Assembly (NCBI RefSeq): GCF_039729145.1
Contig: NZ_CP155793.1
Coordinates: 3,534,001 to 3,598,000 of the forward strand
DNA from: Microbacterium sp. SY138
Lineage (GTDB): Bacteria; Actinomycetota; Actinomycetes; Actinomycetales; Microbacteriaceae
Reading direction: 5' to 3'
Length of the DNA: 64,000 nucleotides
The notes under the pieces are model-generated. The model did not search any database. It saw only the letters and a program-made list of their open reading frames with translations, and was not told where the DNA came from. Within the stretch, counting starts at the first letter, position 1. Every line of letters starts with the position of its first letter. Made by a program: the position numbers and the translations under genes. This document shows positions 56,611-64,000 of this stretch, piece by piece.

Positions 56611-57528
56611 GTGACCGTGTTCCTCGCCTTCCTCGCCAACATCCTCGTCGCGGTGGCGAAGACCGTCGCCGCGATCATCACCTCGTCGGCATCGATGGTC
56701 GCCGAGGCGGCGCACTCATGGGCGGACGCGGGGAACGAGGTGTTCCTCCTCATCGCCGACCGCCGTGGGGCGAAGGCGAAGGATGCGCGGCATCCGCTCG
56801 GCTACGGGCGCAACGCGTTCGTATGGTCGTTGATCGCCGCGTTCGGGATCTTCACGGCCGGATCGATCGTGTCGATCATGCACGGCATCCAGGAGCTCTC
56901 CGACACCGGTCCGGTGGAGAGCCCGATGGTGGCCTACATCGTGCTGGGGATCTCGTTCATGCTCGAGGGTGCGTCGTTCACCCAGGCGATGGTGAAGTCC
57001 CGCCGACTCGCGAAGGAGCGCGGTTCGTCGACCTGGGACTTCGTGTTGGAGACGAGCGACACCACGCTGCGAGCCGTGTTCTTCGAGGATTCGGCGGCGC
57101 TCATCGGCCTGGTCCTGGCAGGAGGCGCCATCCTCCTGCACCAGATCACCGGCGTCGCCGCCTGGGATGCCATCGGCTCGATCCTGGTCGGTGTGCTCCT
57201 CGGCGTGGTGGCGATCATCCTCATCCGCCGGAACATCGCGTTCCTCGTGGGCGCGACGGCCGCACCCGAGCTGAGGGCGCGTGTGGGGAAGGCGCTGCTC
57301 GGCCTGCCGCAGATCGAGCGGGTGACCTACCTGCACATCGAATACGTGGGGCCGAACCGCCTCTTCATCGTCGCCGAGGTCGACCTGGCCGGCGATGCGC
57401 GTGAGCACGATGTGGCGCGGCGACTGCGTGATCTGGAACAGCGGATCGAGGAGCACGAAGCCGTCGAGACCGCTGTGCTGTCGCTGTCGGTCGACGACGA
57501 GCCGTCGGCGGAGTTCGCTTCGGCTTAG
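56611..57528 (+). CDS. Cation diffusion facilitator (CDF) metal exporter
   Basis: 305 residues from a GTG at 56611. Six helices; SSASMVAEAAHSWADAGNE carries the HxxxD metal site of helix 2, but helix 5 reads AAWDAIGSILVG where DxxxS-type ligands are reduced, and a C-terminal regulatory domain (about 215-295) follows. CDF proteins export zinc, manganese, iron or other divalent metals in exchange for protons. It converges with the MarR-type gene whose product has a His-rich segment. Confidence 0.9.
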   Translation: MTVFLAFLANILVAVAKTVAAIITSSASMVAEAAHSWADAGNEVFLLIADRRGAKAKDARHPLGYGRNAFVWSLIAAFGIFTAGSIVSIMHGIQELSDTGPVESPMVAYIVLGISFMLEGASFTQAMVKSRRLAKERGSSTWDFVLETSDTTLRAVFFEDSAALIGLVLAGGAILLHQITGVAAWDAIGSILVGVLLGVVAIILIRRNIAFLVGATAAPELRARVGKALLGLPQIERVTYLHIEYVGPNRLFIVAEVDLAGDAREHDVARRLRDLEQRIEEHEAVETAVLSLSVDDEPSAEFASA

Positions 57529-57539
57529 GCAGACCCCGC

Positions 57540-57561
57540 AGCGCAGGCCGAGCCCTGCGCT
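57540..57561. terminator. Hairpin between convergent CDF and MarR-type genes
   Basis: AGCGCAGG (57540-57547) pairs perfectly with CCTGCGCT (57554-57561) around a six-base loop, 11 bases after the CDF stop and touching the MarR-type stop codon. A two-way terminator by position. Confidence 0.55.
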
Positions 57562-58205
57562 CAGCGCTGCCAGTTGTCGGCGAGCTTGTTCAGCAGTCGG
57601 GCGAGCTCGATGCGCTCGTCGTCGGTGAACGAGGTGAGCGCGGTCGTCAGCATCTCGCGACGCTCCCCCCGCATGCCGCGGGCGAGACGTCGGCCCTCGT
57701 CGGTCAGGGCGATGCGCGTGCGACGTGCGTCGTCGGGGTCGGCCTCACGGCGCACGAACCCTCGCTCCACGCCCTGCTGCACCAGGCGGGAAGCGCGCGG
57801 CTGGTCGACGCCGATCGCCGCACCGAGGTCGCTCACGCTCAGCGGGGCGGATGCCGCGGCCAGCGCCTCCAGCATGCGCATGCGGGCCGGGCCGCCGAGC
57901 CGACCGGACGGGTCGGCCATCCACGGAGGCATCCCCGGGTGGCCGCGGTGATGCGCGAAGTGTTCGTGGGGGTCGTCGCCGTCGTGCCCACCGTCACGGT
58001 CACCGTGCGGGCCGCCGTGCCAGCCGTGGGGGCCGCCGTGACCGCGACCGCGGCCGTCCGCTCCTCTTCCCCCGGGACCCCGCTCGCCGGGTCGCCGACC
58101 ACGCAGGCGGGACAACGCCTGCGCGATGGCTTCGGCGGGATCCGGTGCGGCGTCGTTCGGTGCGGCGTCGTTCGGTGCGGCGTCGTTCGATTCGGTGGTC
58201 ACCAT
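57561..58205 (-). CDS. MarR-family regulator with a His/Gly-rich N-terminal extension
   Basis: 214 residues. The C-terminal 110 residues are a MarR winged helix (MRMLEALAAASAPLSVSDLGAAIGVDQPRASRLVQQGVERGFVRREADPDDARRTRIALTDEG split over its helices and wing). Before it lie three NDAAP repeats (about 8-22) and a Gly/His-rich stretch (about 50-95) with ten His, reminiscent of metal-binding tails. It is divergent from another His-rich winged-helix protein (58322-59074) and beside a metal exporter gene, so metal response is a reasonable guess. Confidence 0.87.
   Translation of the reverse strand: MVTTESNDAAPNDAAPNDAAPDPAEAIAQALSRLRGRRPGERGPGGRGADGRGRGHGGPHGWHGGPHGDRDGGHDGDDPHEHFAHHRGHPGMPPWMADPSGRLGGPARMRMLEALAAASAPLSVSDLGAAIGVDQPRASRLVQQGVERGFVRREADPDDARRTRIALTDEGRRLARGMRGERREMLTTALTSFTDDERIELARLLNKLADNWQR
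58144..58188. repeat. 15-bp tandem repeat in the MarR-type gene
   Basis: Three perfect copies of GGTGCGGCGTCGTTC encode the NDAAP repeats near the N-terminus of the regulator. The exactness suggests recent slippage expansion. Confidence 0.9.
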
Positions 58206-58223
58206 TCGATTTTACATGCGACT

Positions 58224-58248
58224 TGACATGCATTGAGAGTTCATGTCA
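58224..58248. promoter_or_regulatory. Inverted repeat in the divergent promoter of the two His-rich proteins
   Basis: TGACATG (58224-58230) and CATGTCA (58242-58248) form a perfect inverted repeat. The 116-base intergenic stretch 58206-58321 is AT-rich and holds at least six ACATG or CATGT words, including TACATGTA at 58252-58259, which suggests several operator half-sites for the MarR-type protein. Confidence 0.6.
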
Positions 58249-58321
58249 CACTACATGTACATGCACTGTGACATACACATGCACACTGACATCAAATCGA
58301 CACCGACAAAAAGGACTTCCC

Positions 58322-59074
58322 ATGAACACCTCTGAATCACAGAACGGGCCCGCACAGGGCCCCGAGAACACCGACCGCCCCTTCGGCTACTGGCTGAAGG
58401 CCGCCGACCGCCTCATGGCGGCCGAGTTCGCCACCGCCTTCGACAGCGAGCATGCGAGTCGTCGCGACTGGCGCCTCCTCAACATCGTCGACGGCACCGT
58501 CGCATCCGACCGTCCGCTGAGCGGCCACAAGATGCACAGACTCGTCGAGCGCGGCTGGGTCTCCCCCGAGGGAGACGGCTGGACGCTCACCGACGACGGC
58601 CGCGCAGCGAAGGAACGCCTCGGCGCCATCGTCGACGAGATCCGCGCGAAGGTCAGCGATGCCGTCTCCCCCGAGGAGATGGCCACCACGCTGGCGTCGC
58701 TCGAGAAGATCGCCCGCGCATTCGGATGGGACGAGGAGACCCCTCTCCCCCGCGGACGCCGACACGGCTTCGGCGGCCCGCGCCACGGACGCGGTTTCCC
58801 GCGCGGATTCGGACGCCCGTTCGGGCGCGGATTCGGCCCCGGACACGGCTTCGGCGCGGATGCGGATGCCGAGCACGGATGCCGCCACGGCGAGCCCGGC
58901 GCCGGTCACCGCGGTCGCGGACACGGACACCCGGGTCACGGCGACCACGGCGACCACGGCGACCACGGCGACCACGGACACCGCGGACACGGTCCGCACC
59001 GTGCGGAGCGCATCGCTCAGCACGCGTTCGAGCGCGGATTCGACGCGGGCTTCACCCGCGGTCGCGACGCCTGA
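58322..59074 (+). CDS. Winged-helix (MarR-like) protein with a His/Gly/Arg-rich C-terminal tail
   Basis: 250 residues. The first 135 residues look like a winged helix (LMAAEFATAFDSEHASRRDWRLLNIVDG, MHRLVERGWVSPEGDGWTLTDDG). The rest is a low-complexity tail: Gly/Arg/Phe repeats (RGFPRGFGRPFGRGFGPGHGF) and then a His stretch with four GDH units, about 25 His in all. The end (AERIAQHAFERGFDAGF) is helical. No exact family is known to me; regulation by or storage of metal ions is a guess from composition and the neighbouring exporter. Confidence 0.8.
   Translation: MNTSESQNGPAQGPENTDRPFGYWLKAADRLMAAEFATAFDSEHASRRDWRLLNIVDGTVASDRPLSGHKMHRLVERGWVSPEGDGWTLTDDGRAAKERLGAIVDEIRAKVSDAVSPEEMATTLASLEKIARAFGWDEETPLPRGRRHGFGGPRHGRGFPRGFGRPFGRGFGPGHGFGADADAEHGCRHGEPGAGHRGRGHGHPGHGDHGDHGDHGDHGHRGHGPHRAERIAQHAFERGFDAGFTRGRDA
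58940..58975. repeat. 9-bp tandem repeat coding for the GDH units
   Basis: Four perfect copies of GGCGACCAC, coding for Gly-Asp-His each, in the His-rich tail of the winged-helix protein. The perfection at the nucleotide level indicates recent expansion and likely length variation among strains. Confidence 0.9.
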
Positions 59075-59090
59075 CCGCGAGAAGAACGTC

Positions 59091-59132
59091 CGCGAAGCGC
59101 CTCACCCGACCCATCGGGTGGGGCGTTTCGCG
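59091..59132. terminator. Strong two-way terminator hairpin
   Basis: A 19-base stem (59091-59109 with 59114-59132, two G-U type mismatches) closes on a four-base loop. It begins 17 bases after the winged-helix gene stop and ends 4 bases before the converging TetR-type gene stop. Confidence 0.85.
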
Positions 59133-59135
59133 TCC

Positions 59136-59780
59136 TCAGAGCTCGAGCAGAGCGATGGCCGACTCGTCGGCACCCGCCGCGCGCAGCCGGGCACGCATCG
59201 CCGCGGCGGCGAGCGCATACGGTCGCGCGTCGTCCAACAGCAGTGAGCGCGAGTTGGCCTCTTCGTTCAGGGCGACCAGCTCGAACGCGAGCACCTCGGG
59301 GTCGGAGTCGACCTCGCCCGCGTCCGCCGCGTGACGCAGCTGCGCCTCGACATAGCCGTACCAGTCGACCAGCGCCGCGCGTACGGCATCGCTCACCGGT
59401 CCGGATTTCGAGTCGACGTCGGCGGCGGTCGCGGCGAAGAAGCACCCGCCGGTGAAGACACGGTCCTTCGAGTACGTCAGCGAGTTGCGCAGCAGCGCGG
59501 CGAGTCGGTGCACCCCGCGGGGGTATGCGCGCGCCGGCTCGACGATCCGGGCCGTGAAGATCTCGCGGGCAGCGGCGACCGTCGCCAGCTGCAGTCCCTC
59601 TTTGCTCTGAAAGAGTGTGGCGATGCTGCTCTTGCTCGACCCCGAGGCTTCGGCGAGGCGGCCGATCGTCAGCCCGTCGAGGCCCTCGACCGACGCGAGG
59701 TCGGTCGCGCTCTGCAGCACGATACGTCGCGACGCATCACCGCGGGCTCTCCGCCCGTCCACGACCGCACTCTCCACCAT
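59136..59780 (-). CDS. TetR-family regulator
   Basis: 214 residues. The N-terminal helix-turn-helix reads TIGRLAEASGSSKSSIATLFQSKEGLQ (about 37-64); the ligand domain contains GGCFFAATAADVDSKSGPV, as in the YcdC/AcrR-related group with a TetR_C_6-like domain. Divergent from the hydrolase/FUSC unit, with two palindromic operators in the 73-base gap, so it very likely represses both directions. Confidence 0.92.
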   Translation of the reverse strand: MVESAVVDGRRARGDASRRIVLQSATDLASVEGLDGLTIGRLAEASGSSKSSIATLFQSKEGLQLATVAAAREIFTARIVEPARAYPRGVHRLAALLRNSLTYSKDRVFTGGCFFAATAADVDSKSGPVSDAVRAALVDWYGYVEAQLRHAADAGEVDSDPEVLAFELVALNEEANSRSLLLDDARPYALAAAAMRARLRAAGADESAIALLEL

Positions 59781-59792
59781 CCGCCTAGTATA

Positions 59793-59806
59793 CGAACGAT
59801 CGTTCG
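59793..59806. promoter_or_regulatory. TetR operator 1
   Basis: CGAACGATCGTTCG, a perfect 14-base palindrome, 13 bases before the TetR-type start codon. The centre lies 23 bases from that of operator 2, about two helical turns, so two dimers could bind the same face. Confidence 0.85.
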
Positions 59807-59813
59807 CCTAATA

Positions 59814-59831
59814 TACGTATGATCGTTCGTA
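59814..59831. promoter_or_regulatory. TetR operator 2
   Basis: TACGTATGATCGTTCGTA, the same palindrome with two mismatches, 22 bases before the hydrolase start codon. Confidence 0.8.
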
Positions 59832-59853
59832 TTGTTCTGGCGAAGGAGCTCTC

Positions 59854-60810
59854 ATGCCGTCCGTTCCCGCGCTGCTCGCCCGCAGCATCCATACCGCCGC
59901 CGCGGTCTCGCCCCGGATCGCGGGCGACATCGCCTACCGCCTGTTCTTCACGACGACTCCGCGGATGGCGGTGCGCGAGGCGGATGCCCCCACCCACGCC
60001 GACGCGCGCCGCGGAGGAATCACCGTGCGCGGCGTCGACGTCGCCACGTACGAATGGGGCGCCGGGCCACGAACCCTCCTGCTCCTGCACGGATGGCGCG
60101 GGCGGGCCTCGCAGTTCGCACCGCTCGTGCGAGAGCTCGTCGCCGAAGGGTTCCGTGTCATCGCGTTCGACGCCCCGGCCCACGGCGCCTCGCCCGGGCG
60201 GGGCACCGACATCCGGGACTGGATCGATGCCGCCGAGCAGCTGCAGACCGACCACGGACCGTTCGACGCGATCATCGGACACTCGCTCGGCGCCTTGGCC
60301 GCACTGACCATCGCGCGGTCGACCGTTCCCACTCCGGCGGTCGTCGCGATCGCCGGAGCCGCGAGTCCCGACGCCTTCGTCGCCCGGTTCGCCGACGACC
60401 TCCGCCTCGACGACGCCACGACGGCGCGCCTCTCCGAGCGGTTCCGTCGGAGGCTCGGCATGGATCGGTCCGAGGTGTCAGCGCGCTATGACGCCGCCCG
60501 TCATCCGCTCCCTGCCGGCACCGCACTCCTCGTCGTGCACGACCGTGACGACCGGCGCATGCCCGACCACGATTCCCTCCGGTTGCACGATGTCCACGGC
60601 GACCGCTCGCGCCTCGTCCGCACCGAAGGTCTCGGCCACACGCGGGTGCTGTCGGCGGATGCCACGCTCGATGCGGTCGTCGCCCTTGTCACGGGCGCAT
60701 ACCCCCTGACCGCGTCGAAGGATTCCGAGGGCGACGTAGGCTGGATCGGTGGCGGATTCCCGGGGAAGAGTGTGGACCGGCGTTCTGCGCGTCGAACCGC
60801 ACCGCGGTGA
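59854..60810 (+). CDS. Alpha/beta-hydrolase
   Basis: 318 residues. LLLLHGWRGRASQF forms the oxyanion region, IIGHSLGALAAL carries the nucleophile Ser, a late Asp lies in VVHDRDDRRMP, and GLGHTRVL supplies the His, completing a triad. The N-terminal 70 residues (helical) precede the core. The last 60 bases overlap the FUSC gene and give an odd basic C-terminus (KSVDRRSARRTAPR). Controlled by the divergent TetR-type regulator; substrate unknown. Confidence 0.88.
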   Translation: MPSVPALLARSIHTAAAVSPRIAGDIAYRLFFTTTPRMAVREADAPTHADARRGGITVRGVDVATYEWGAGPRTLLLLHGWRGRASQFAPLVRELVAEGFRVIAFDAPAHGASPGRGTDIRDWIDAAEQLQTDHGPFDAIIGHSLGALAALTIARSTVPTPAVVAIAGAASPDAFVARFADDLRLDDATTARLSERFRRRLGMDRSEVSARYDAARHPLPAGTALLVVHDRDDRRMPDHDSLRLHDVHGDRSRLVRTEGLGHTRVLSADATLDAVVALVTGAYPLTASKDSEGDVGWIGGGFPGKSVDRRSARRTAPR

Positions 60811-61780
60811 CCACCGGGTGGCGCTGCGCGCCGCGGTCAGTGTGGCGGTGCCGCTGCTCGTGCTGTGGATGCTGGGACGCCTCGACCTGAGCATCTACGC
60901 GAGCTTCGGGGCCTTCGCCGCGCTCTACGGGCGCCACGACGTGTTCCGTGATCGCATTCGGATGCAGGCCAGCGCGGGTTGTGTGATCCTCGCCTCGATG
61001 CTCATCGGTACCGCGCTGTCGGTGCTCACCGCTCCCGCCGCGGTCAGCATCCTCGTCGTCGCGGTCATCGCCTCCGCCGTCACCCTGCTCGCCTACACGA
61101 TGCGGTGGCATCCGCCGGGGCCGCTGTTCCCGGTGTTCGCGGTCGGGGCGTGCGCCACGATCCCGGCCACCGCCGCCTCGTTCGGCGACGTGCTCGTGGT
61201 CGGCGGGCCGAGCGTGCTGTTCGGGCTGGCCATCACCGCGCTGGTCGGCATCTTCACGCGCAGCACCGCGGATGTGGCGCTGAAAGCCCGGCAGCCTGTC
61301 GGTCCCATCGCCGGGGAGATGGCGGTGTCGGTCGGCATCGCGATCGTGGGTGCGGGCTTCGCCGGTCTGCTGATCATGGATTCGCACTGGTACTGGGCGG
61401 CCGTCGGCGCGGTCGCCGCGGTCAGCGGGCCGCAGCTGAATGCCCGGGTGATCCGCGGCATCCAGCGCCTCGTCGGCACCCTGCTCGGCGTCCTGGTCGC
61501 AGCAGGCATCCTCGCCATCGACCTGCCGCCGCTCGCCGTCATCGCCCTCGTGGTCGTGCTGCAGGCCGCCGCCGAACTGTTCGTCGGCCGCAACTACGGC
61601 ATCGCGATGGTGTTCATCACCCCGCTCGCACTGCTCATGGTGCACCTCGCCGCGCCGACACCGGTCGACATGCTGCTGCAGGACCGCGCGATCGAGACCG
61701 TGATCGGCGTGGCTGTGGGCACTCTGGTCGCCGTGGCGTCGGCGGCCCTCCGGCGCCGGCAGCTGCCGAAGCGGGCCTGA
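60749..61780 (+). CDS. FUSC-family (aromatic-acid-exporter-like) membrane protein
   Basis: 343 residues from a GTG at 60749; a GTG at 60770 is an alternative. Nine to ten helices in two halves with the FUSC pattern (SIYASFGAFAALYGR in the first, SHWYWAAVGAVAAVSGPQLNARVIRGIQRLVGTLLG in the second). FUSC proteins are putative efflux components for aromatic acids or related compounds. The 62-base overlap with the hydrolase gene implies co-translation; with the TetR-type gene the set resembles a compound-inducible detoxification unit. Confidence 0.85.
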   Translation: MADSRGRVWTGVLRVEPHRGDHRVALRAAVSVAVPLLVLWMLGRLDLSIYASFGAFAALYGRHDVFRDRIRMQASAGCVILASMLIGTALSVLTAPAAVSILVVAVIASAVTLLAYTMRWHPPGPLFPVFAVGACATIPATAASFGDVLVVGGPSVLFGLAITALVGIFTRSTADVALKARQPVGPIAGEMAVSVGIAIVGAGFAGLLIMDSHWYWAAVGAVAAVSGPQLNARVIRGIQRLVGTLLGVLVAAGILAIDLPPLAVIALVVVLQAAAELFVGRNYGIAMVFITPLALLMVHLAAPTPVDMLLQDRAIETVIGVAVGTLVAVASAALRRRQLPKRA

Positions 61781-61794
61781 ACCTCAGGCGACGC

Positions 61795-62298
61795 CTACGC
61801 GATCGACGCGAACGAGATCGATGCCGCGAGATCGACACCGGCGACGTCTGCGCCCGCGAATGGGAAGGTCGTGGTGTTCAGCAGGTATACGCCCACGATG
61901 ATCGCGGCGACGAAGAGCAAGAACAGGAAGGCGAAGATCACGACAGTGAGCACGCGGTAGCCGCCCGATGTCGGAACCTCCGGGGCGACGGAGGGCAGCG
62001 CCCAGTCGTCGGCGACCGCGGCGGGCGGCTCCCCCTCGAGGATGGCCGGAGTCGGACGCGGACGGTCGGAACCACGACGCGTCGCGGGCGGAGGCGGCGG
62101 GATCACCGCGTCGGACGCGGATACGTCGGAGGGGATGTCCGCGGGTGGCGGGGTCAGCAGACCCTCCGGGATCGGGATCTCGGGTGGGGGCGGCGGGATG
62201 ACGACGTCGGCGGGCGGGATCAGCGGCTCGTCCGGGAGGGCGCCCGGCTCGTCCGGGACGACCGGCTCTTCCGGGGGTGTGCCGCTGACATCGCTCAT
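61795..62298 (-). CDS. Proline-rich single-pass membrane protein of unknown function
   Basis: 167 residues. The ATG at 62298 follows the dcd stop by one base and has GGAGG 5 bases upstream. The first 105 residues are acidic and Pro-rich (PPADVVIPPPPPEIPIPEG, VIPPPPPATRRG), then one membrane helix (about 114-140, VLTVVIFAFLFLLFVAAIIVGVYLL) and a short outer tail of 25 residues. No family recognised; the intracellular Pro-rich part could be a docking region. Confidence 0.8.
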   Translation of the reverse strand: MSDVSGTPPEEPVVPDEPGALPDEPLIPPADVVIPPPPPEIPIPEGLLTPPPADIPSDVSASDAVIPPPPPATRRGSDRPRPTPAILEGEPPAAVADDWALPSVAPEVPTSGGYRVLTVVIFAFLFLLFVAAIIVGVYLLNTTTFPFAGADVAGVDLAASISFASIA

Positions 62299-62299
62299 C

Positions 62300-62905
62300 T
62301 CAGCCTCCGACTGCTCCGATGTCGGTCGTGCCGACATCCGTCCGATGGAAGTTCTGGAACGACCGGGAGGCGGTCGGTCCGCGCTGACCCTGGTACCGGT
62401 TTCCGTAGGGGCCGGAGCCGTACGGGTTCTCAGCGGGCGAGGTGAGGCGGAAGAAGCAGAGCTGGCCGATCTTCATCCCCGGCCACAGCTTGATGGGAAG
62501 GGTCGCGACGTTCGCGAGTTCGAGCGTGACGTGCCCGGTGAACCCCGGGTCGATGAACCCCGCGGTCGAGTGGGTGATGAGCCCGAGGCGCCCGAGGGAC
62601 GACTTGCCCTCGAGACGTGCCGCGATGTCGTCGGGCAGCGTGACCTGCTCGAACGTCGCCCCGAGCGCGAACTCGCCGGGGTGCAGGATGAACGGCTCGT
62701 CGGGGTCGACCTCGATCAGGCGCGTGAGCTCCGGCTGGTCGACCGAAGGATCGATGAACGGATACTTGTGGTTGTCGAACAGCCGGAAGTACCGGTCCAA
62801 GCGCACGTCGATGCTCGACGGCTGGATCATCCCGTCTTCGCGCGGTTCGAGGCCGATGCGGCCGGATGCGAGTTCTGCCTTGATGTCGCGGTCGCTGAGA
62901 AGCAC
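62300..62905 (-). CDS. dcd: Bifunctional dCTP deaminase / dUTPase
   Basis: 201 residues. The trimeric dUTPase fold is shown by [33 protein letters not shown] and HVTLEL; E129 is the catalytic Glu and A115 with THSTAG matches the Mycobacterium-type enzyme that converts dCTP straight to dUMP, unlike the mono-functional E. coli deaminase. It supplies dUMP for thymidylate synthesis in the cytoplasm. 9 bases upstream lies the IclR gene stop, on the same strand. Confidence 0.95.
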   Translation of the reverse strand: MLLSDRDIKAELASGRIGLEPREDGMIQPSSIDVRLDRYFRLFDNHKYPFIDPSVDQPELTRLIEVDPDEPFILHPGEFALGATFEQVTLPDDIAARLEGKSSLGRLGLITHSTAGFIDPGFTGHVTLELANVATLPIKLWPGMKIGQLCFFRLTSPAENPYGSGPYGNRYQGQRGPTASRSFQNFHRTDVGTTDIGAVGG

Positions 62906-62914
62906 GGGTTCAGC

Positions 62915-63709
62915 CTAGTTGCCGGGAGCGAGACCGTGGAGGCGCATCCCGGTTCGAATGCGCAGCACGGTACGTCGAAGAGGTTCCACCATCGAGTGCG
63001 GCCATCGTTCGTCAGTGCGACTGGTCGGCATCGTGATGCTCACCGCAGCGGCGACGCCCGTCTCCTCGGGCCACGTCAGCGGCATCGCCACGCATCTGCA
63101 GCCCTCGATGAACTCCTCATCATCCACGAAGTAGCCCACATCACGCCCTTTCTCGATGACGGCGAGGATGTCGTCGGGGTCGGTGATCGTCCGGGCCGTG
63201 AGCCGCGGGATCGCGACCTGATGCAGGCGGTGGATCACGTCGTCGTCGCCGAGCGTGCTCAGCAGAGCCTTCCCGATGCCGGTTGCGTGCGCATGGAGGC
63301 GCATGCCCACACTCGACGCCAGGCGCATGGGGTTCGGCGAAGGACTGATCGCGATATAGACGTTCTCCACGCCGTCCAGCCGCGCCATCTGCACGGTTTC
63401 TCCCGTCTCGTCGGTGAGCGCACGCATGAGCGCTGGCCCCGATTCGAGAAGCAGACTGTGCCCGTCGTATCGCTGCCCGATCTGCCAGGCCTTGAGCCCC
63501 AGCGAGTACCGCTTGCTCGACACGTCGTATTCGACCCACCCCGCGGCGACCAGCGTGCGGAGCAGCCCATGCGCGCTCGACCGCGGCAATCCCAGTTCAG
63601 CGAGGAGCGCAGGGAAGGTCTGACCCTCGGTCGTCGCAAGGTGCTCGATGATCTCCAGAGCCCGACCGGCGGATTTCACGGCAAGGGGGGCCTGCGCGGT
63701 GTCCGTCAT
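62915..63709 (-). CDS. IclR-family transcriptional regulator
   Basis: 264 residues. The N-terminal winged helix reads SAGRALEIIEHLATTEGQTFPALLAELGLPRSSAHGLLRTLVAAGWVEYD; the C-terminal IclR effector domain includes HATGIGKALLSTL, VDDEEFIEGCRCVAMPL and AAVSITMP. The ATG at 63709 follows GGGAG. Divergent from the MFS transporter starting at 63834, with a palindrome between them, so that transporter is the likely target. Confidence 0.93.
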   Translation of the reverse strand: MTDTAQAPLAVKSAGRALEIIEHLATTEGQTFPALLAELGLPRSSAHGLLRTLVAAGWVEYDVSSKRYSLGLKAWQIGQRYDGHSLLLESGPALMRALTDETGETVQMARLDGVENVYIAISPSPNPMRLASSVGMRLHAHATGIGKALLSTLGDDDVIHRLHQVAIPRLTARTITDPDDILAVIEKGRDVGYFVDDEEFIEGCRCVAMPLTWPEETGVAAAVSITMPTSRTDERWPHSMVEPLRRTVLRIRTGMRLHGLAPGN

Positions 63710-63783
63710 ATCTCCCTCGATGGCTGCGTTGTGTCCGACGCGAACGTGTGCCACACTATCGCGCGTTCAGGTCTGAGACATCT

Positions 63784-63801
63784 CGTTCATATACGTGAAC
63801 G
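63784..63801. promoter_or_regulatory. Candidate IclR operator between divergent genes
   Basis: CGTTCATATACGTGAACG is an inverted repeat with perfect six-base arms (CGTTCA, TGAACG) and a near-symmetric centre. It lies 75 bases upstream of the IclR-type gene and 33 bases before the transporter start. Confidence 0.6.
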
Positions 63802-63833
63802 CATTGGATTCCCTCGTCAATGGAGATGCCCTG

Positions 63834-64000
63834 ATGTCCACCCCGTCCTCCGTGCGGCCCGAACTGGCCGCCATCGTCCGCAAGGTCACGCTCCGGCTGA
63901 TCCCGATCCTGCTCCTGATGTACATCCTCGCCTTCCTCGACCGAGCCAACCTCGGATTCGCCAAGGCGGCCTGGCAAGCCGATACCGGGATCTCGGATGC
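63834..64000 (+). CDS. MFS transporter, N-terminal 55 residues (runs off the window)
   Basis: The ATG at 63834 has GGAG 9 bases upstream. The residues form a basic cytoplasmic start (LAAIVRKVTLRLIP) and helix 1 with ILAFLDRANLGFAK, the signature of the anion:cation symporter (ACS) group that imports aromatic acids, tartrate or sugar acids. The rest lies outside the window. Probably controlled by the divergent IclR-type regulator. Confidence 0.8.
   Translation, partial: MSTPSSVRPELAAIVRKVTLRLIPILLLMYILAFLDRANLGFAKAAWQADTGISD

Overview
The window is high-GC chromosomal DNA of an actinobacterium. Dense short operons, 4-base ATGA/GTGA start-stop overlaps, sugar ABC importers without their own ATPase gene, a dnaK-grpE-dnaJ-hspR operon behind a HAIR operator, a DUF222/HNH gene and a mycobacterial-type bifunctional dCTP deaminase fit the family Microbacteriaceae, most likely Microbacterium. 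The genus is inferred from gene content and was not searched. I saw no rRNA, tRNA, CRISPR array or insertion sequence.

Positions 1-13080 hold the most striking content: a locus that looks built to harvest N-glycans. A secreted homologue of endo-beta-N-acetylglucosaminidase H (12077-13003) would cut high-mannose and hybrid glycans off glycoproteins. A sugar-binding lipoprotein and two permeases (5643-8806) would import them. A GH92 alpha-mannosidase, a GH38 alpha-mannosidase, a GH20 hexosaminidase and a GH5 enzyme resembling the Man-beta-1,4-GlcNAc-splitting subfamily GH5_18, all without signal peptides, would take them apart inside the cell. A LacI-type regulator lies in the locus, and the same 14-base half-palindromic site occurs five times, in front of every transcription unit.

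Positions 13207-25295 are a second sugar locus: a fucose/arabinose-isomerase-like protein and FGGY kinase, divergent LacI and DeoR regulators, and an operon of binding protein, two permeases, a second FGGY kinase and two different class II aldolases. Positions 25577-34945 hold a DoxX protein, a tripartite tricarboxylate transporter with a DapA/NanA-type lyase under a FadR-like GntR regulator, and an unusual four-gene unit that joins a cellulose-synthase-like glycosyltransferase to a SpoIIE phosphatase, a STAS antagonist and an RsbW-like kinase. Positions 34998-38967 are the DnaK chaperone operon.

Positions 39150-47994 are a mixed set: HNH protein, phosphotransferase, MerR and AraC regulators, a thioredoxin-reductase-like flavoprotein, a lipoprotein, an efflux pump and a RIO-type kinase. 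Positions 48210-55013 hold a catabolic cluster (ureohydrolase, ThDP decarboxylase-like enzyme, amidohydrolase, MHS transporter) with a double-length Lrp regulator, flanked by two copies of one palindromic intergenic element. Positions 55169-64000 hold an UMF1-type transporter, a cation diffusion facilitator beside two divergent MarR-like proteins with His/Gly-rich tails, a TetR/hydrolase/FUSC unit with twin operators, dcd, an IclR regulator and the start of an MFS transporter.
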